From Deinococcus multiflagellatus (GTDB lineage: Bacteria; Deinococcota; Deinococci; Deinococcales; Deinococcaceae), in assembly GCF_020166415.1 (NCBI RefSeq), contig NZ_JAIQXV010000004.1, forward strand, positions 1-64,000: a DNA stretch of 64,000 bases, given 5' to 3'. A program made the position numbers and the translations under genes. Shown in pieces: positions 8,366 to 19,897 of the stretch (within the stretch, counting starts at the first letter, position 1; each line of letters begins with the position of its first letter). The notes below the pieces were generated by a model. It made no database searches and was not told the DNA's origin. It worked only from the letters and a program-made list of their open reading frames with translations.

Positions 8366-10078
8366 ATGACCCAGCCCCTTGCCCGTCCCTGGCTCAGCCG
8401 TTACGAAGCGGGTGTGCCGCAGCACTTTGTGCCCAGCGGCCTGACCCTGCCGCAGCTGCTTGAACGCACCGCCAGCAAGTACCCTGACCGCACCGCCCTG
8501 ACCTTTCTGGGGGCCAAGCTCTCATACCGCCAGCTGTGGCAAGACGCCCAGCGCTTTGCTTCGGCGCTGCAGAAGCTGGGGGTGAGGCCCGGCGACCGGG
8601 TGTCCATCATGCTGCCCAACACGCCGCAGTTCGTGGTGGCCTTTTACGGCACGCTGCTGGCGGGGGGCGTGGCGGTCAACACCAGCCCCATGTACACCTC
8701 CAGCGAACTGGAGCACCAGCTTACCGACAGCGGCAGCGAAACCCTGGTGATGCTGGACGCCTTTTATCCCCGCTACGCCGCCGTGGCGGGCCGCGTGCCG
8801 GTCAAGCGGGTGCTGGTCACGGGGGTGCAAGACGCCCTGCCGTTTCCCAAGAACCTGCTGTACCCGGTCAAGGCGCGCAAGGAAGGCACCTGGGTCAAGG
8901 TGCCCTACGCCGAGCGGGTGCTGGCCATGGGCAAGGTTGTGGCCTCGCAGGCCCCCAGCCCCCAACCGGTGAAGAGCGCGCCCGAAGACGTGGCGCTGCT
9001 GCAGTACACCGGCGGCACCACGGGCGTGCCCAAGGGCGCCATGCTGACCCACCGCAATCTCGTGGCCAACTGCGAGCAGGCCCGGGGCTGGATGACCGAT
9101 CTGCGCGAGGGGCAGGAGGTGACGCTGGCGGCCATTCCGTTTTTCCATGTGTACGGCATGACGGTCGCCATGAACCTGAGCATCCTGATTGGCGCGACCA
9201 TTGCGCTGGTGCCCAATCCGCGCGACCTGAAGATGGTGCTCTCGCAGATCACGGCCTCGGGGGCCACGCTGTTTCCCGGCGTGCCCACGCTGTACAACGC
9301 CATCAACAACCACCCCGACACGCCCAAGCACGACCTGACCTCTATTCGCGCCTGTATCAGCGGCAGCGCGCCGCTGCTGCTGGAAACCGCGCGGCGCTTC
9401 AAGGAGATCACGGGCGGCGCCAATCTGGTGGAGGGCTACGGGCTGACCGAAGCCAGCCCCATCACGCACACCAACCCCATTTTCGGGAACCAGAAAGAAG
9501 GCAGCATCGGCCTGCCCATGCCGGGCGTGGACGCCGTGGTCGTGGACGACAGTGGCCAGCCGGTGCAGCCGGGCGAGGTGGGCGAGCTGTGGGTGGCCGG
9601 GCCCATGATCATGAAGGGCTACTGGCAGCGCCCCGATGAAACCGCCAAAACGCTGCGCGAGGCGTTTGGCAAGACCTGGCTGATGACCGGCGATATGGCC
9701 GTGATGGACGAGCAGGGCTATTTCCGCATTGTGGACCGCAAGAAGGACCTGATTATCGCGGGCGGCTTTAACATCTACCCCCGCGAGGTGGAAGAGGCCC
9801 TGATGACCCACCCGGCGGTGCTGGAAGCGGCGGCCGTGGGCCTGCCCGACGAGTACCGCGGCGAGAGCGTGCACGCTGTGGTGGCCCTGAAACCCGGCCA
9901 GAGCGCCACCGAAGCCGACCTGATCGCCCACTGCAAGGGGCTGCTGAGCGCCTACAAGGTGCCCCGCAGCGTGGAGTTCCGCGCCGAACTGCCCAAGACG
10001 GCCGCCATGAAGATCCTGCGCCGCCAGCTGGCCCAGGAGGCCAAGGCTGCGCGGGCGGCCACCAAAGCGAGTGCTTAA
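8366..10078 (+). CDS. fadD: Long-chain fatty acid-CoA ligase
   Basis: A 570-residue adenylate-forming acyl-CoA synthetase that activates fatty acids to acyl-CoA for beta-oxidation or lipid synthesis. The AMP P-loop YTGGTTGVPKGAML, the motif GYGLTEASPI, GDMAVMDEQGYFRIVDRKKD and a C-terminal catalytic lysine region (PKTAAMKILRR) are intact. The start at 8366 is set by AGGAG 6 nt upstream; the leader is about 95 nt, unlike most genes here. A strong promoter with palindromic half-sites suggests repression by a fatty-acid-responsive regulator such as the TetR protein at 13603 (inference). Confidence 0.93.
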   Translation: MTQPLARPWLSRYEAGVPQHFVPSGLTLPQLLERTASKYPDRTALTFLGAKLSYRQLWQDAQRFASALQKLGVRPGDRVSIMLPNTPQFVVAFYGTLLAGGVAVNTSPMYTSSELEHQLTDSGSETLVMLDAFYPRYAAVAGRVPVKRVLVTGVQDALPFPKNLLYPVKARKEGTWVKVPYAERVLAMGKVVASQAPSPQPVKSAPEDVALLQYTGGTTGVPKGAMLTHRNLVANCEQARGWMTDLREGQEVTLAAIPFFHVYGMTVAMNLSILIGATIALVPNPRDLKMVLSQITASGATLFPGVPTLYNAINNHPDTPKHDLTSIRACISGSAPLLLETARRFKEITGGANLVEGYGLTEASPITHTNPIFGNQKEGSIGLPMPGVDAVVVDDSGQPVQPGEVGELWVAGPMIMKGYWQRPDETAKTLREAFGKTWLMTGDMAVMDEQGYFRIVDRKKDLIIAGGFNIYPREVEEALMTHPAVLEAAAVGLPDEYRGESVHAVVALKPGQSATEADLIAHCKGLLSAYKVPRSVEFRAELPKTAAMKILRRQLAQEAKAARAATKASA

Positions 10079-10100
10079 AGAGGGGTGGAGGCCGTAGGGT

Positions 10101-10189
10101 GTGGGCTGTAGGACAACCAGGGGCCCGGCGCAACAGCGGCCGGGCCCTTTGCTGTTCTTTTCTGTTGTTCCCTACATCCTACAGCCCAC
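10101..10189. terminator. Nested terminator hairpins between fadD and tsaD
   Basis: An inner 9-bp G+C stem (10121-10129 with 10139-10147) is followed by TTT for the plus strand. It is enclosed by a perfect 13-bp repeat (10101-10113 with 10177-10189) whose right arm overlaps the last codons of tsaD. Confidence 0.75.
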
Positions 10190-11225
10190 GACCCACACCC
10201 CCCGCCAGCGGCGCGTAGGCCACCGCGCCCTCGCTGAGCGCACTGGGGGCGCGCCCGGCCTGGATGGCAGCGGCGGCGGCCAGGGCGATCATGGCGCCGT
10301 TGTCGGTGTTCAGGCCCGGGCCCGGAAAGACCACGTGCAGGCCCGTAGCGGCGAAGGCTTCACGCAGGGCCCGGTTGGCGGCCACCCCGCCAGACACCAC
10401 CACCGTGCCGCGCCCGGTGACCTCGGCGGCGCGGACGGTGGTTTTGACCAGGGTCTGCACGGCCGCGCGCTGAAAACTGGCGGCCAGATCGTCGGGGGCG
10501 GCACCTGCCCGGTGGGCCAGCAGGGCCGCCGTTTTCAGGCCGCTGAAGCTGAAGTCAAAGCCGCTCTGGCCCTTCAGGGGTTCTTTGAACGGCACCGCGT
10601 CCGGGTTGCCGCGCCCCGCCGCCGCCGAGATGGCCGGGCCGCCGGGGTAGCCCAGGCCCGCCAGCCGGGCCACCTTGTCAAAGGCTTCCCCCGCCGCGTC
10701 GTCGCGCGTGGCGCCGATCAGCACGTATTCGCCGTCGCGGGGCACGTCGAACAGGTGCGTGTGGCCGCCGCTCACCACCAGCGCGAGGTAAGGCGGGCGC
10801 AGCTCGGCGTCGCTGGCTGCCGCGTAAATGTGGCCTTCAAGGTGATGGGCGGCGTAAAAGGGCACATCCAGCGCCTGGGCCAGCCCCTTGCCGTACATCA
10901 GCCCCACCAGCAGGGCGCCCACCAGCCCCGGGCCCGAGGTGGCGGCCACCGCGCTGATGCTGGCCAGGTCCAGGCCCGCTTCCGACAGGGCCTCGCCCAC
11001 AATCGCGTCAATGCGCTCCACGTGCTCGCGGCTGGCCAGCTCGGGCATCACGCCGCCGTACTGCGCATGCACTGTCTGGGACCACACCCGGTTGGCGCGC
11101 ACCTGCACGGCCCCGCCGCACAGTTCCACAATGCCCACCCCTGTGTCGTCGCAGGACGTGTCAATCCCCAGAATGAACCGGGGCTCGGGAAACGCGGCGG
11201 GCGAGGGGACGTGGGGTTCGCTCAC
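10179..11225 (-). CDS. tsaD: tRNA N6-threonylcarbamoyladenosine transferase TsaD
   Basis: TsaD transfers the threonylcarbamoyl group to A37 of ANN-decoding tRNAs. Signatures: FILGIDTSCDDTGVGIV, GGVMPELASREH, metal-binding HHLEGH, LVVSGGHTHL and SGGVAANRALR. 348 residues, normal. Start GTG 11225 is supported by a TACACT -10 box 6 nt upstream; the longer open frame upstream adds residues not typical of the family. It is leaderless and apparently monocistronic. Confidence 0.94.
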   Translation of the reverse strand: MSEPHVPSPAAFPEPRFILGIDTSCDDTGVGIVELCGGAVQVRANRVWSQTVHAQYGGVMPELASREHVERIDAIVGEALSEAGLDLASISAVAATSGPGLVGALLVGLMYGKGLAQALDVPFYAAHHLEGHIYAAASDAELRPPYLALVVSGGHTHLFDVPRDGEYVLIGATRDDAAGEAFDKVARLAGLGYPGGPAISAAAGRGNPDAVPFKEPLKGQSGFDFSFSGLKTAALLAHRAGAAPDDLAASFQRAAVQTLVKTTVRAAEVTGRGTVVVSGGVAANRALREAFAATGLHVVFPGPGLNTDNGAMIALAAAAAIQAGRAPSALSEGAVAYAPLAGGVGRGL

Positions 11226-11231
11226 CGGCGG

Positions 11232-11237
11232 AGTGTA
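11232..11237 (-). promoter_or_regulatory. -10 box of leaderless tsaD mRNA
   Basis: TACACT on the minus strand, 6 nt before the GTG at 11225. Confidence 0.6.
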
Positions 11238-11300
11238 GCAGGGGCGCCCCGGCCTGTTCCGGCGGCGGCCCCACAAAGCCCGGGGCTGACCCGCGCCCCT

Positions 11301-11624
11301 CTACCGCTGCTGGTCGCGCACGGCCGCCAGCGTCTCTTCAAACTCGTCCAGAAACTCGTCTTCCAGCAGGCGGTCGCGGATCAGGGCGTCCTGCTCAGTG
11401 GTGGCCTGTTCGCGCGCCCAGCGCACCCGCGCCTGCCGGGCGCCGCTCACGTTGCCTTTGCCCGCGATAAAGCGCGCCGCGTGCCGGATGGCGGCCACCG
11501 GGTCCTCGGTGGGGGCCGTCACCGAGAGGTTGCGCAGGCCGCCCTGGTCGTTCACCAGAGAACACGTGACCTCGACGCGCAGGCCACGCCGAGCCAGAAA
11601 CACCTGATCCACCCGCCACATGCT
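11301..11624 (-). CDS. Hypothetical protein downstream of butyrate kinase gene
   Basis: A 107-residue protein of unknown function. It begins [13 protein letters not shown], has alternating basic strands and helices, and ends in a highly acidic helix ([12 protein letters not shown]). No signal peptide or membrane segment. The ATG at 11624 is chosen although its Shine-Dalgarno is weak; an in-frame GTG at 11672 would overlap the kinase gene by 14 bp. It follows the kinase gene closely on the same strand and is probably co-transcribed. Confidence 0.6.
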   Translation of the reverse strand, partial: SMWRVDQVFLARRGLRVEVTCSLVNDQGGLRNLSVTAPTEDPVAAIRHAARFIAGKGNVSGARQARVRWAREQATTEQDALIRDRLLEDEFLDEFEETLAAVRDQQR

Positions 11625-11658
11625 GGTGGCGCGGATGGGCTCCGGGGCACGCAGGGGC

Positions 11659-12744
11659 CTACGCCGGGCCACGGCCCCCCCCAGGCGGGGTCCAGTCACG
11701 CGCCGCTTCCAGGCCCAGCAGGACGCGCCCCGCGCCTTCGGCCAGGGCTTCGAGTTCCACCTCGCCGGGAATGATAAACACCGGCGCGATCCAGGCCACC
11801 CGGCGCTCAATGCGGTCCATCAGTTCGTCCCAGCGCGCAATGCCGCCGGTCAGGACAAGGGCGTCGGGGCGGGCACTCAGGGCGCCGGTCTGCTCGCCCA
11901 CCGCCTTGGCCACCTGGTGCACAAAGGCGCCCATGGCCGCCTGCACGTCTGGATCGCTGGGCGCCCGGGCTTCGAGGTCCCGCAGGTTCGCGCTGCCCGT
12001 CAGCGCCAGAAAGCCCCCCTCGCTGGCGAGGTGGGTCAGGGCGCGCTCGCCCAGATCGGCCCCCAGACGCAGCAGGGCGCGCGCCGGCACCGGGCCGCTT
12101 TGCATGGCGCCCAGCGGGCCGCCATCAGCGCCGGCCCCGGTGGTATCGATGGCCCGGCCCTGGTCAAAGGCGGTCACACTGGTGGTGGCCCCCAGGTGCG
12201 CCACGACCACCCGCGCCTCGTGGAAGCGCTTGCCCACCTCGTGCGCGGCGCGCCGGGCCACTGCGCGGGCGTTGAGCGCGTGAAATTCGCCCCGGCGCCG
12301 CACGCCGCGCAGGCCCGTCAGCCGGGCTTCGGGCAGCAGTTCATCGGCGCTCTGCGGGTCCACGATAAAGGCGGGCACGCCGCGCACCTGCGCCAGCGCC
12401 AGCGCCAGCGGGCCGCCCAGGTTGGGGGGCTCCTGGGCGCCCTCCCCCTGCACGGCGTAGGCGGCCAGGGCCTCGGTGACGCGGTAGGTCCCGGTGGGGA
12501 CCCGGCCAATAAAGCCGCCCCGGCCCACCACGGCGTGTGGGGCTGGCCAGTCAGCGGTCAGGGCCATGATGGCCTGGGTGAGCGCGGGCACGGCCCCAGC
12601 CGTGGGGGGCGCGTGCAGCGGCAGTTCCGCGCGGGTCAGCTGCAGGCGCAGTTGCCCCGGCAGCGCGGGGTTCGCGCTGGGCTCAAGGGTGGCGCAGGCG
12701 AGCTTGACCCCGCTGCTGCCCGGATTGATCACGTGGGCGATCAC
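11659..12744 (-). CDS. buk: Butyrate kinase-like acetate/butyrate kinase family protein
   Basis: About 361 residues of the acetokinase (ASKHA) family. The phosphate-binding [11 protein letters not shown] at the N-terminus, [30 protein letters not shown] and LVLTGGIA match butyrate kinase, which interconverts butyryl-phosphate and butyrate with ADP/ATP. The start is GTG 12744, with TACGCT about 9 nt upstream. A phosphotransbutyrylase partner is not in the window, so a branched-chain or other short-chain substrate cannot be excluded. Confidence 0.85.
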   Translation of the reverse strand: MIAHVINPGSSGVKLACATLEPSANPALPGQLRLQLTRAELPLHAPPTAGAVPALTQAIMALTADWPAPHAVVGRGGFIGRVPTGTYRVTEALAAYAVQGEGAQEPPNLGGPLALALAQVRGVPAFIVDPQSADELLPEARLTGLRGVRRRGEFHALNARAVARRAAHEVGKRFHEARVVVAHLGATTSVTAFDQGRAIDTTGAGADGGPLGAMQSGPVPARALLRLGADLGERALTHLASEGGFLALTGSANLRDLEARAPSDPDVQAAMGAFVHQVAKAVGEQTGALSARPDALVLTGGIARWDELMDRIERRVAWIAPVFIIPGEVELEALAEGAGRVLLGLEAARDWTPPGGGRGPA

Positions 12745-12831
12745 AACGGCCGCAGCGTAGCAGACCCGGTGCGTGGGCGGGGGGGGGCGCGTCCCCACAG
12801 GACCGCGCGCCCCCCCGCCCAGGCCCCACGC

Positions 12832-13398
12832 TCAGGCGCTGGGTTCAATCAGGCCGTAGTGCCCGTCCTTGCGGCGGTAGACCACGCCGCAGATGCCCGT
12901 TTTCATGTTCATGAACACGTAAAAATCGTGGCCCAGGGCTTCCATCTGGGCCACAGCGTCCTCGGGGCTCATGGGGCGCATCTCAAAGCGCTTCTGGCGC
13001 ACAATTTCCGGCTGGAATTCGCTCACATCGTCCAGGCCGGCTTCCACATCGGCCTCGGCCGGGCCGGGCTCGGGCTGGGGCGCGGCGTCGTGGCGGTGCT
13101 TGAGGTACCGGGTCTTGAACTTGCGCAGCTGGCGCTCCAGCACGTCGCTGGCGCGGTCAATGGCGGCGTACATGTCGGCGTGGTGCTCCTCGGCGCGAAT
13201 AATGCCGTGGGGCACGTTGAGCTGCACTTCCACGCGGTTGCGGCGGGCGGCGTCGCGCACGTCGCGCACGGTGAGGGTCACCCGCGCGTCGGTAATCTGG
13301 TCGTTGAAACGGTCCAGCCGGGAGAGCTTTTCCTCCACGTAGTCCCGCATGGCATCAGTCACTTCGACGTTCCGGCCCGACAGCTTATAGATGTGCAC
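12832..13398 (-). CDS. hpf: Ribosome hibernation promoting factor, long form
   Basis: Long-form HPF of 188 residues: an N-terminal S30AE/RaiA domain ([26 protein letters not shown]...) and, after an acidic linker near residues 105-130, a C-terminal dimerisation domain with [26 protein letters not shown]. It inactivates 70S ribosomes and links them into 100S dimers in stationary phase or stress. The start GTG at 13398 is set by AAGAGGTGA upstream; starts further up would remove this site from the leader. Confidence 0.93.
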   Translation of the reverse strand: MHIYKLSGRNVEVTDAMRDYVEEKLSRLDRFNDQITDARVTLTVRDVRDAARRNRVEVQLNVPHGIIRAEEHHADMYAAIDRASDVLERQLRKFKTRYLKHRHDAAPQPEPGPAEADVEAGLDDVSEFQPEIVRQKRFEMRPMSPEDAVAQMEALGHDFYVFMNMKTGICGVVYRRKDGHYGLIEPSA

Positions 13399-13566
13399 GG
13401 CTTTCACCTCTTCCTTTTCCCGGAGGGTGGGGTTGCGCTCCGGTGCCCCCACTCTAGGCCCGGGGTCATGAGACTGTCATGCGAGCACCTTACAGCGCCC
13501 GCCGCGTCTTCCGGGGTATGCTCCGGAGTGGAGCGGCGCCCCCCCAAGCGGGTGAAGGCCCCTTTC

Positions 13567-14253
<687 letters not shown>

Positions 14254-14490
14254 CCGTCAGTCCGGAGAAGAGGGTGGCCCGCAAGCCACCCTTCTCTGCC
14301 TGTCACAGACAGGGGTTTCTGGCATCCGCTGGACACCGGTTGACGCGGCGCACATGTACTTGTTTTCAGGTTCGCTGGGGCGTTCTGCTTGGGCCGGCGC
14401 GCCGCCGCATTGGGGCCACGGGGTCTGTGCCAGAACCTGTTTCCAGCCCAAAGGAATGCGAACCACCCGCCTCCGGCCAGCATGAAAACA

Positions 14491-14512
14491 GCCGGGCCAC
14501 CCTCTGCCCGGC
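14491..14512. terminator. Terminator downstream of the CoA-transferase gene
   Basis: GCCGGGC (14491-14497) pairs with GCCCGGC (14506-14512); T-rich runs follow on both strands (CTTTCT on plus, TGTTTTC on minus). The rest of 14254-14490 holds a partial hairpin just after tetR (14263-14300) and no gene. Confidence 0.65.
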
Positions 14513-14531
14513 CTTTCTGATCACGCAGCGT

Positions 14532-15892
14532 CTACACCGGCGCTGTTTCTCCCTGCAGCGCCTCTACAAACGCCGCGCCGGTGCCGGCCCGCACCTCGTC
14601 CAGGGTGGCGCCGGGCATCAGCTCGGTGAGGGTCAGCACGCCACCCCGGAATTCAAAGACCGCCTTGTCGGTGATCACCATGTCCACCGCGCCGCGTGCA
14701 GTCAGGGGCAGGGTGCACTCGGGGACGATCTTGGGCGTGCCGTCGGGGTCGGTGTGGCTCATGGTGATGATCAGGCGCCGGGCGCCGCTGGCCAGATCCA
14801 TCGCGCCGCCCACGCCCAGCAGCGGCTTGCCGGGCACCGCCCAGTTCGCCAGGTTGCCGCAGGCGTCCACCTGCAGGCCGCCCATCACGGCCACGTCCAC
14901 ATGCTTGCCCCGGATCATGGCAAAGGAGTCGGCGCTGTCAAAGTAGCTGGCGCCGGGCAGGGCGGTCACCGGAATCTTGCCCGCATTCACCGGGTAATCC
15001 AGCGCGCCGCCGTCTTCGGGGGCAGGGCCCACGCCCAGCATGCCGTTTTCGGTGTGCAGGTTCACGCCGTGTTCCGGGGTGATCAGGTCCGCCACCAGCG
15101 TGGGGATGCCGATGCCCAGGTTCACCACGTCGCCGCGCTTCAGTTCCTTCAGGGCGCGGCGGGCCATGTTCAGGCGGGCCTCGTCCACCTTCTTGGCGCT
15201 GCCCTTCACGCTGGCGCTGGAGCCCAGGTGTTCGGGCAGCAGCGGCGCCTGCACCAGATAGTCCACGTACAGCCCCGGCGTGTGCACCTGCTCGGGCGCA
15301 ATGGTCCCCACTGGCACGATTTCCTCGACCTCGGCAATCACGAGGTCGGCGGCGGTGGCCATCGCCTTGTTGAAGTTCTGCTCGGTCAGGCGGTACTGGA
15401 GGTTGCCCGCCGTGTCGGCCCGCCACGCGCGCACAAAGGCCACGTCGCCGCGCAGGGCCGGCACAAAGATCATCTCCTGCCCATTCAGGGTGCGCACGTC
15501 GGCGTCCCCGGCGATCAGGGTGCCGGCGGCCGTGGGGGTGTAAAAGCCGCCCAGCCCGGCGCCCCCGGCCCGCAGCGCCTCGGCCAGCGTGCCCTGGGGC
15601 AGAAGGTGCACCTCCAGCCAGCCTTCCTGGTTGGCCTTGACCGCTTCGGGGTTGGAGGTGAAGTAGGAGCCCACCGCCCTGGCAATCTGGCGGTTGCGCA
15701 GCAGGCGACCGCCGCTCAGGCCCGGTTCAGAGACGTTGTTCGCCACGTAGGTCAGGCCCTGCACGTCGGTGTCGGCCAGCGCGTGCACGAGGTGGACCGG
15801 GTTGCCGGTCATGCCGAAGCCGCCCACCAGCAGGGTCTGGCCGCTGCGCACCTTGGCGGCGGCCTCCTGTGGGGTGATCACGGGGACGCTTT

Positions 15893-15896
<4 letters not shown>
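14532..15896 (-). CDS. 3-oxoacid CoA-transferase, A and B subunits fused
   Basis: A 454-residue succinyl-CoA:3-ketoacid CoA-transferase-like enzyme. The A half (about 1-215) carries [12 protein letters not shown] and AELVIA-like motifs; the B half (about 235-454) carries [13 protein letters not shown] and the catalytic glutamate in HTENGMLG. In many bacteria these are two genes (scoA/scoB or atoD/atoA); here they are one chain, as in mitochondrial enzymes. The start overlaps the upstream thiolase stop by 4 bp (ATGA). Together they would activate and cleave acetoacetate. Confidence 0.9.
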
Positions 15897-17191
<1,295 letters not shown>

Positions 17192-17335
17192 GGGGACACT
17201 CCGGTCTGGATAAGGCAGCGAAAGGGGCCTCTGCGCGGCGCCAGAGCGGCAGGCAAAGGCAAACTGGGGATGCAACAGACGCATTCAAGCGCGCCTGCGC
17301 GCACTTTGGAAGGGGCAGCGGCCTGTCAAACGGAA

Positions 17336-17371
17336 CGCCGCCCCGAGCATTCGTGAAGTGCCGGGGCGGCG
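17336..17371. terminator. Hairpin between thiolase and small Pro/Ala protein gene
   Basis: Perfect 10-bp G+C stem (17336-17345 with 17362-17371), 16-nt loop; on the minus strand followed by TTCCGTTTG. Likely ends the transcript of the gene at 17521-17844. Confidence 0.6.
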
Positions 17372-17439
17372 AAGACTGCTGGAAGAAAGGTGAGGGTGAG
17401 GAACTGTGGCCGGGGGCCCTGTTGCAGCGCAGCAACACG

Positions 17440-17468
17440 CGCGGCCCCTGCACAAGCAAGGGGCCGCG
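17440..17468. terminator. Second hairpin downstream of small Pro/Ala protein gene
   Basis: Perfect 10-bp stem (17440-17449 with 17459-17468) with a 9-nt loop, 50 nt after the stop at 17521. With the hairpin at 17336 it gives tandem terminators. The rest of 17192-17520 shows no gene. Confidence 0.5.
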
Positions 17469-17520
17469 TAGACAGGATGAGTTGAGGGGCAGCGGTGACG
17501 GGGCGGCCCTCCCCGGCTGG

Positions 17521-17844
17521 TCAGGACGCCCGGCTGCGGCGCAGGCGGCCCAGCAGGGCGAACACCTGCCGCTGCTCCTCGGCCTGAATGGCGCGGCGCA
17601 GGGCCTCGGGAGACAGGGGCCGCGCGGCGGCTTCGGGGGGCCCGGCGAGGGTCGAGCGGGCACTGGCCGGGCCCGCGTGGTGGGCGGCTGGGGGCTGCAC
17701 GGTTGGGGGCTGGGCAGCTGGGGTCTGAGCAGCTGGGGTCTGCGGCGCCGGCTGGGGCGTGTGAGGCCGTGCGTCGCCGTTCAGGTAAGGCGTGCCCCAC
17801 GCCCCCCACGTCGACTGATCCGCGTCCCTGGCCTTCCTGGTCAT
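17521..17844 (-). CDS. Small hypothetical protein with Pro/Ala/Gln repeat linker
   Basis: A 107-residue protein without recognised domain. Residues 1-28 contain [12 protein letters not shown], residues 29-60 are a low-complexity TPAAQ/PPxxQ repeat, and residues 76-107 form a charged helix ([19 protein letters not shown]) ending in an Arg-rich tail. The minus-strand reading frame is confirmed by a plausible ATG (17844) with TAGG upstream and two terminator hairpins downstream. It diverges from pgi. The repeats come from nucleotide repeats near 17680-17750, so length may vary among strains. Confidence 0.6.
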   Translation of the reverse strand: MTRKARDADQSTWGAWGTPYLNGDARPHTPQPAPQTPAAQTPAAQPPTVQPPAAHHAGPASARSTLAGPPEAAARPLSPEALRRAIQAEEQRQVFALLGRLRRSRAS

Positions 17845-18006
17845 ACCTACAGGGTAGGGAGCGACTTCGCACAATTCTCTGACGAATTGAGCGTTTGGTG
17901 AAGCGCGCATGTGGACAGCCCCTGGGCGGGCGCCTGTGCGCAGCCGGTATGCTCGCGGGCGCCAGAGGCACGGCTGTATTCGCCTGCCTGAAGGGAGAGC
18001 CGCACG

Positions 18007-19635
<1,629 letters not shown>

Positions 19636-19636
19636 A

Positions 19637-19660
19637 GGGGGCAGGGCGAGGGCTGCCCCC
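19637..19660 (+). terminator. pgi terminator
   Basis: GGGGGCAG (19637-19644) pairs with CTGCCCCC (19653-19660), followed by TCTT. Confidence 0.8.
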
Positions 19661-19897
19661 TCTTGGGGGTTAACAGCCTCCGGGCCCTGGCTGGTCCCTG
19701 TTCAGGGTGGCTTGCTCCAGAACGGCCTGAGGCTGGTTTAACCCTCCTGTCCCGGCGGTTCTTCCTCTTCCCGCTGCCCCTAGCCCAGTCTGCCTGGGCT
19801 GGGGCGGCACATTGTGGCGCGCCGTCATCTGCTAAAGAGGGAATGCAGGCCCGCCCAACCCCCCCTTTGAATCTGGCCCCTTGTCCCCCCTGCCCCC